From NCBI GenBank assembly GCA_023614405.1, contig CM042684.1:470279650-470343649 (forward strand): DNA of 64,000 nucleotides, written 5' to 3'. This document shows positions 59,456 through 64,000 of this stretch, piece after piece. Position 1 is the stretch's first letter. Each line of letters starts with the position of its first letter. Source of the DNA: Avena insularis. Lineage: Eukaryota > Streptophyta > Magnoliopsida > Poales > Poaceae. The translations under genes were made by a program, and so were the position numbers. The notes under the pieces were generated by a model. The model ran no database searches and had not been told where the DNA came from. It worked only from the letters and a program-made list of their open reading frames with translations.

Positions 59456-62190
59456 ATCCCCAAGCTTAACTCCTGCTCGTCCTCGAGTAGGTAAGTGATA
59501 AAAAGAAATAATTTTTGAGGTGACATGCACCATCAAAGACTTGATCAAAGTATTTGCAAAACATTTGAAGCTGGGATCATGGTACTTCAATCATAACATG
59601 AAAGACAAAGTTCTAGCAATAAGCAAAGAGACTATGATGCAACATGAAATGGCACAAACAAAAGATTCATGAATAACAATGCTTTGCAAGACGTTTGTTT
59701 GTTTCACATAAAGAAAACATAGGATAATAACATTCGGCTTGTCCCTCATAGAGTAGCAAATATAATTGCATAGGACACCTTCAAAGTTCATAAGAGTGAC
59801 TAGATACAAATAGTATAAAACAAGCAATATCAAGTTATGCATCAATCAACTAGTCTTGGGACAATGCACATAGAACTAAGAATTGTCACTATGCTCTCAA
59901 AGTAAGTGCATAAAGGTAGAAGATGGAGACTCAATATAATGGTAGAAGAAAGGCCTTCATAAAAGGAAGCAGAGATTCAAGTTTCATAAAGAGCTTCCAA
60001 AAATTATGGTACTTATAGCTTTCAGCTCTCATTGCCCCTATCATAAGCTTCTTGAAGTGATTAAGGTTAAAGTGAACAAACTATGGTGTACATGCTTGAT
60101 GAAGTATAAGTTAGGAATCTCATGTCCCTTGTATACGAGGGCCGCTCCTCATGCTACTCAAGTTTAGTCACCGGTAAGTTCTTGTCATCGTAAGTACATG
60201 TGTATCATAGAGAACCGCCAACGGGGTACCCCTTGCCCGATGATACGGAAGAATCCCCATATCAAAATGACAAGGCAAGCAGACAACGAGCATCTCAACA
60301 ATCTTCTTATTTACCATGGGAAAATGGTGCTTTTTTCTCTCTTTCCTCTTTTCTCATATCTTTTTTTTCTCTTTTTTCTCAATATGTGACTCTTTTTTTA
60401 TAAGAAGAATGCTTCATAGATAGCTCATTATGGTTACGCTGCAGGTTTCCACCATGTCAGCATGGATTAGACCAGCGGCCCAGACGTTTCTCTAACACAT
60501 ATATATACCTCCATGGACTTACAAGTTCCTCTTTCATTTCACACCGACGACATCCATATACAAAAGAGCATGATATCAACTAGGTACAAGTACCAAGTGC
60601 AATGTTTTATAGTGTTCCCCATGAAAGCATGGTTCTGCTAATTCCCAACAAATAAGTCCAAGCATATACAACATAGATGACACAATGGTTCAAGTTTATT
60701 AAGGGCAAGAAAAATAAAGTGTGCCATCAAGTTTGTGAGAGCTTTAATCACTAGTTTTCTCATAACAAGTTTAATTCAGAAGGTAAACAAAAACATGAAT
60801 ATACTTGGAATAGCATATGCTAGTAGGTAGGTATGGTGGACTCTTTGGAATAACTTGTTTTAGGAGTTGGATGCATGAGTGGAACTCATACTTGGTAATA
60901 GAGGCTAGCAAAAGACTGGGAGCGACCAACTAAGAGAGCAATAATGGCCATAATCATGCAAAGCGACAAAACATCATTGATCAAAGCATAAAGTGATACT
61001 AGAAGTTGAAAACTAAAGGATCATAAAGGCTATGGTGACTTGAGATAGTCATAACATGGTGTGAGCATGCGCCAAGTCAACCCAAATAAAGCATCAAAGG
61101 AGAATACCACAATATTATGCTTTAATATGCTAAAACAACGCATGATTCATCCAAGGCACATTAAGCAATCTCAATTGTTTATAACAAGTCATGCTACAGC
61201 AAAGAATACTAAGCATAAAGCCAAAACAATATCAAGCATGGCATGACAAAGCATAGGCCACAGTCAAAAACAAGCTCTCTTTATCACTTAAGCATGAACT
61301 TTCCTACTCTTTTCCAATCCAAACCAATGTATGAAAGAGGGGGTCCAACCAATTTATTCAGCAAACTAAGCAAACCAAGCAAAAACAAAAACAAAACCAA
61401 AACGAAAAACGAAAAAGAAGACGCTCGAAGAACAACACAACTGTGCATGAAACAATAGAAATGAAGTGTTTGGAAGAAACCTGGGATTTTTATTGATGAA
61501 GAAGGGGGTGACTTGGGCATCCCCAAGCTTTGATGCTTGTACTTCTTGGATGTTTCTTGGGGTGACACGCGTGGCATCCCCAGGCTTGAGCTTTAGTCCA
61601 TCCTTCATCTAATTACTCATTCCTTCCATACACCTGAAATTTTTCCTTCATACAAAACTTCACACAATCTTTATTAGCAACATTAGTGCACTCAAGATAA
61701 ATAAGTCTTAAGATTAAGTTCCAACACCAATAAAACTTTCATTATAACACTAGCTACTTTAGCACTTCCCTCAAAAAACTCAATTCCCCAAAAGAACTCA
61801 AGAAGGAACCAACACGAAGCAAATGCAGAAAATGGCAGAAATCTGTCAAAACAGACCAGCGGGTAAAGACGAATTTTTTCTAAGTCCTTATGTTGCTAAA
61901 ATCAAAAGGTGTTGAACTAACGAAAGTTAGATAACAACCTGGGTCACAAGCACAAAAAATTACAGCTCAATCCGACGTACAAAGCTCTCTCAGGATTTTT
62001 TACGGTGAAGCACAGAAATCTGTTTCGGGACAGCAACTTTCCCAATCATTACTTCACTCTCATTAGAGGTTACTCTTGGCACAAAAAGCAAATAAAAAGG
62101 ATAAGGAGCAGTTATTACAGAGGTAATAACTTCCAAGACTCAACTAAAACTTTTGGGTTATCTCCCAATAAGTACTTTTCTTTAACGCCT
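59456..62190 (-). other. 3' non-coding region of minus-strand Gypsy family 1
   Basis: Mirror copy of 11596-14346. The terminal polypurine tract is at 59455-59467 and its internal copy at 61518-61530. The purine-rich run (pyrimidines on plus) is at about 60330-60380. No supported gene. Confidence 0.7.
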
Positions 62191-62987
62191 TTAAGTTAGG
62201 CATGATAGTTTGAGAAGATGCTCACATAACAAATATGACTTGAAGTAAAAGAGAGCATAAAGAAGCAAATTCAAAACATATTTAAGTCTAATCCACTTCC
62301 TATGCATACGAATCTTGTAAAGAAACAACTTATGAAAGCATAAAGCAACAAGCATAGGAAAGCAAAACAAGTGCAACTTCAAGACTTTCAACATAAAGAG
62401 GGGAAACTTAATATTGTTGAGACACATAAAACCATGTTTCCCTCTCTCATAATAACTTTCAATAGCAACATGAATAAAATTAAAAATATAACTATCACAT
62501 GAAACATTCTTATCATGAGCCACATGCATAATATGATTATTACTCTCCACATAAGCATAGTCATTCTTATTAATTGTGGTGGGAGCAAATTCAACAAAAT
62601 AGCAATCATTATTATTCTCATCACCATAATCATCAAATATAGGAGGCATATTGTAATCATAATTAATTTCTCCTCAATAGTAGGTGGACTGAAATATCAT
62701 ACCCATCATTGTAATCATCATATATTGGAGGTATAGTATCATCAAAGTAAATTTCCTCCTTCGTGCTTGGGGGACTAAAAATATCATGCTCATCAAAACT
62801 AGCTTCCCCAAGCTTAGACTTTTCCATAGCATTAGCAATAATGGTGTCCAAAGAGTTCATACTAATAACATTGCTATTAGCATGCAAATAAAGTTCCATA
62901 GGTTTTTTAATTTTCTCTTCAAACACTTTATGTCCTAACTCAAGATAAATACTATAAAGCTCTCTAATTTTTGTTGTTGTTTTCCAT
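62191..62987 (-). pseudogene. Unknown ORF of Gypsy family 1, second copy
   Basis: Homologous to 10799-11595 over its whole length. In this copy the frame is open from MFEEKIKKPM (62926) through MNSLDTIIANAMEKSK to about 62690. A missing T in a T-run then shifts it (near 62693), and the rest is open from 62649 to 62191. An extra A near the first ATG (62987) also breaks the start. The damage differs from that in the first copy, so both derive from an intact frame. Confidence 0.55.
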
Positions 62988-63135
62988 TAAGCCTAACTAG
63001 TGAAAACAAGAAACAAAAAGACAAAATTGCAGAATCTAAAGGAAATAACTTCGAGTACTCACACCAGAAAATAGGCGTTTGCCGTGGAAGGTTCTTCTTC
63101 TTTAATCCTCCGGTGTGAATACCTTTTACCTTACC

Positions 63136-63153
63136 TCCCCGGCAACGGCGCCA
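63136..63153 (-). other. Intact tRNA-Asp primer binding site
   Basis: The plus strand reads TCCCCGGCAACGGCGCCA, identical to the 3' end of plant tRNA-Asp including CCA. The minus strand is the PBS of the Gypsy element, 10 bases inside its 5' LTR. Confidence 0.85.
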
Positions 63154-63163
63154 GAAAATAGCT

Positions 63164-64000
63164 TGATGTCTACGCACTTCTATTCTTGTAGACAGTTGTT
63201 GGGCCTCCAAGTGCAGAGGTTTGTAGAACAGCAACAAGTTTTCCCTTAAGTGGATCACCCAAGGTTTATCGAACTCAGGGAGGAAGTGGTCAAAGGTATC
63301 CCCTCTCAAGCAACCCTGCAATCAAGATACAAGAAGTCTCTTGTGTCCCCAACACACCCAATACACTTGTCAGGTGTATAGGTGCAACTAGTTCCGCGAA
63401 GAGATAGTAAAATACAAGTGGTATGGATAATTATAAGTGGTAATGGTGAGGAATAGCTTGATGGCATGGAAAAGACTAAAGTAAAACTGAAATAAAGAAG
63501 GAAGCAAGCAAACATGCAATAGATCTAATAGCAAACGGTGTTTTAGTGCTTAGAAACAAGGCCTAGGGATCATACTTTCACTAGTGAACACTCTCATATA
63601 AATATATCATCTTCATGATACTATGCTGAACTACTCTCCGATTGGACACTCTAATACATGGTAGGGCTATAACAACACACCTCAAAGTAAGCCTTTCCCA
63701 TCTAGATAACCCCACACTGTCACCTTTAGTACTAGATGAGTCCAACAAACACCACAATTTCATAAAGACATCCAAACTCATAACAAGTATTTGAAATCTC
63801 TAGCCTAAGTGCCACCATGGTGAGCACGCTGTCACTTTCACACACATGGGGAGAGCAGAGATCTATTAAAGCACTTGAGTAGCAAGGTAGATCTATAGAT
63901 TACAAGCTCATGATCTCAATAAGATCATGCATAGAGAGAGAGAGATGAACACATAGCTATCGGTAGAACCCTTAGCCTCGAGAGAGAACTACTCCCTCCT
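63164..64000 (-). repeat. Partial 5' LTR of minus-strand Gypsy family 1
   Basis: Starts TGATGTCTACGC on plus and is nearly identical to 50272-51100. It is cut by the window end. Confidence 0.85.

Larger units (their letters stand above)
50272..64000 (-). mobile_element. Gypsy family 1 element on the minus strand, split by a Copia insertion, runs off the window
   Basis: In minus-strand order it has a partial 5' LTR (64000-63164), primer site (63153-63136), unknown ORF (62987-62191), 3' non-coding region (62190-59456), a Copia insertion (59450-51661) and the 3' LTR (51658-50272). It is the second copy of the 9254-15745 family. The end duplication cannot be checked because the 5' end lies outside. 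Confidence 0.85.

Noticed and set aside
62388..62736. Ile/Met-rich frames on both strands in the Gypsy ORF region
   Set aside because: These are other-frame readings of the GAT/AAT-rich repeats of the unknown ORF.
63136..63153. tRNA-Asp 3' end sequence as a possible tRNA gene
   Set aside because: Only the last 18 bases of the tRNA match and they sit next to an LTR, so it is a primer binding site.

Overview
The window is nuclear DNA of a large, repeat-rich grass genome, most likely wheat, barley or a close relative (Triticeae). This is inferred from the nested LTR retrotransposons of Triticeae type (BARE/Angela-like Copia termini; Gypsy LTRs starting TGATAC with a tRNA-Asp primer site), plant LINEs, Stowaway MITEs, a CACTA end, and two GC-rich grass-style host genes. 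Roughly 50 kb is transposon and about 11 kb is a low-repeat gene island.

Layout. 1-4438: decayed Copia interior and its 3' LTR, inserted in a LINE. 4439-5702: LINE copy with an inverted 5' part. 5720-28000: a stack upstream of the first host gene. A LINE (5816-26792, interrupted) sits in a duplicated host segment. It carries unclassified DNA that holds a 6.5-kb Gypsy element (9254-15745, TSD AAGAG), and an 8.2-kb Copia element (18444-26662, TSD GATTC). 28000-35150: gene island with two convergent genes, a nine-exon LRR receptor-like pseudokinase (28681-32910, +) and a single-exon DUF688 protein (33542-35026, -). 35150-39640: intergenic DNA with MITEs, a 16-bp hairpin and a CACTA end. 39640-64000: a minus-strand LINE split by a gag-protease-only Gypsy element (39887-47854), a solo LTR (48352-49911, TSD GGTGC) and a minus-strand Gypsy element that runs off the window. 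That last element has a 7.8-kb Copia element (51661-59450, TSD TCAAC) inserted at the border of its 3' LTR.

The two host genes do not look functionally linked; they share only a short 3' intergenic spacer. The transposons form a relative insertion history readable from target-site duplications. The least explained material is a group of non-autonomous Gypsy-like elements. Two families share about 2.75 kb of 3' non-coding sequence, including a second exact copy of the polypurine tract. One family carries gag plus protease only; the other carries an acidic-to-hydrophobic ORF of unknown function in the gag position. No RNA genes, CRISPR arrays or prokaryotic features were seen.
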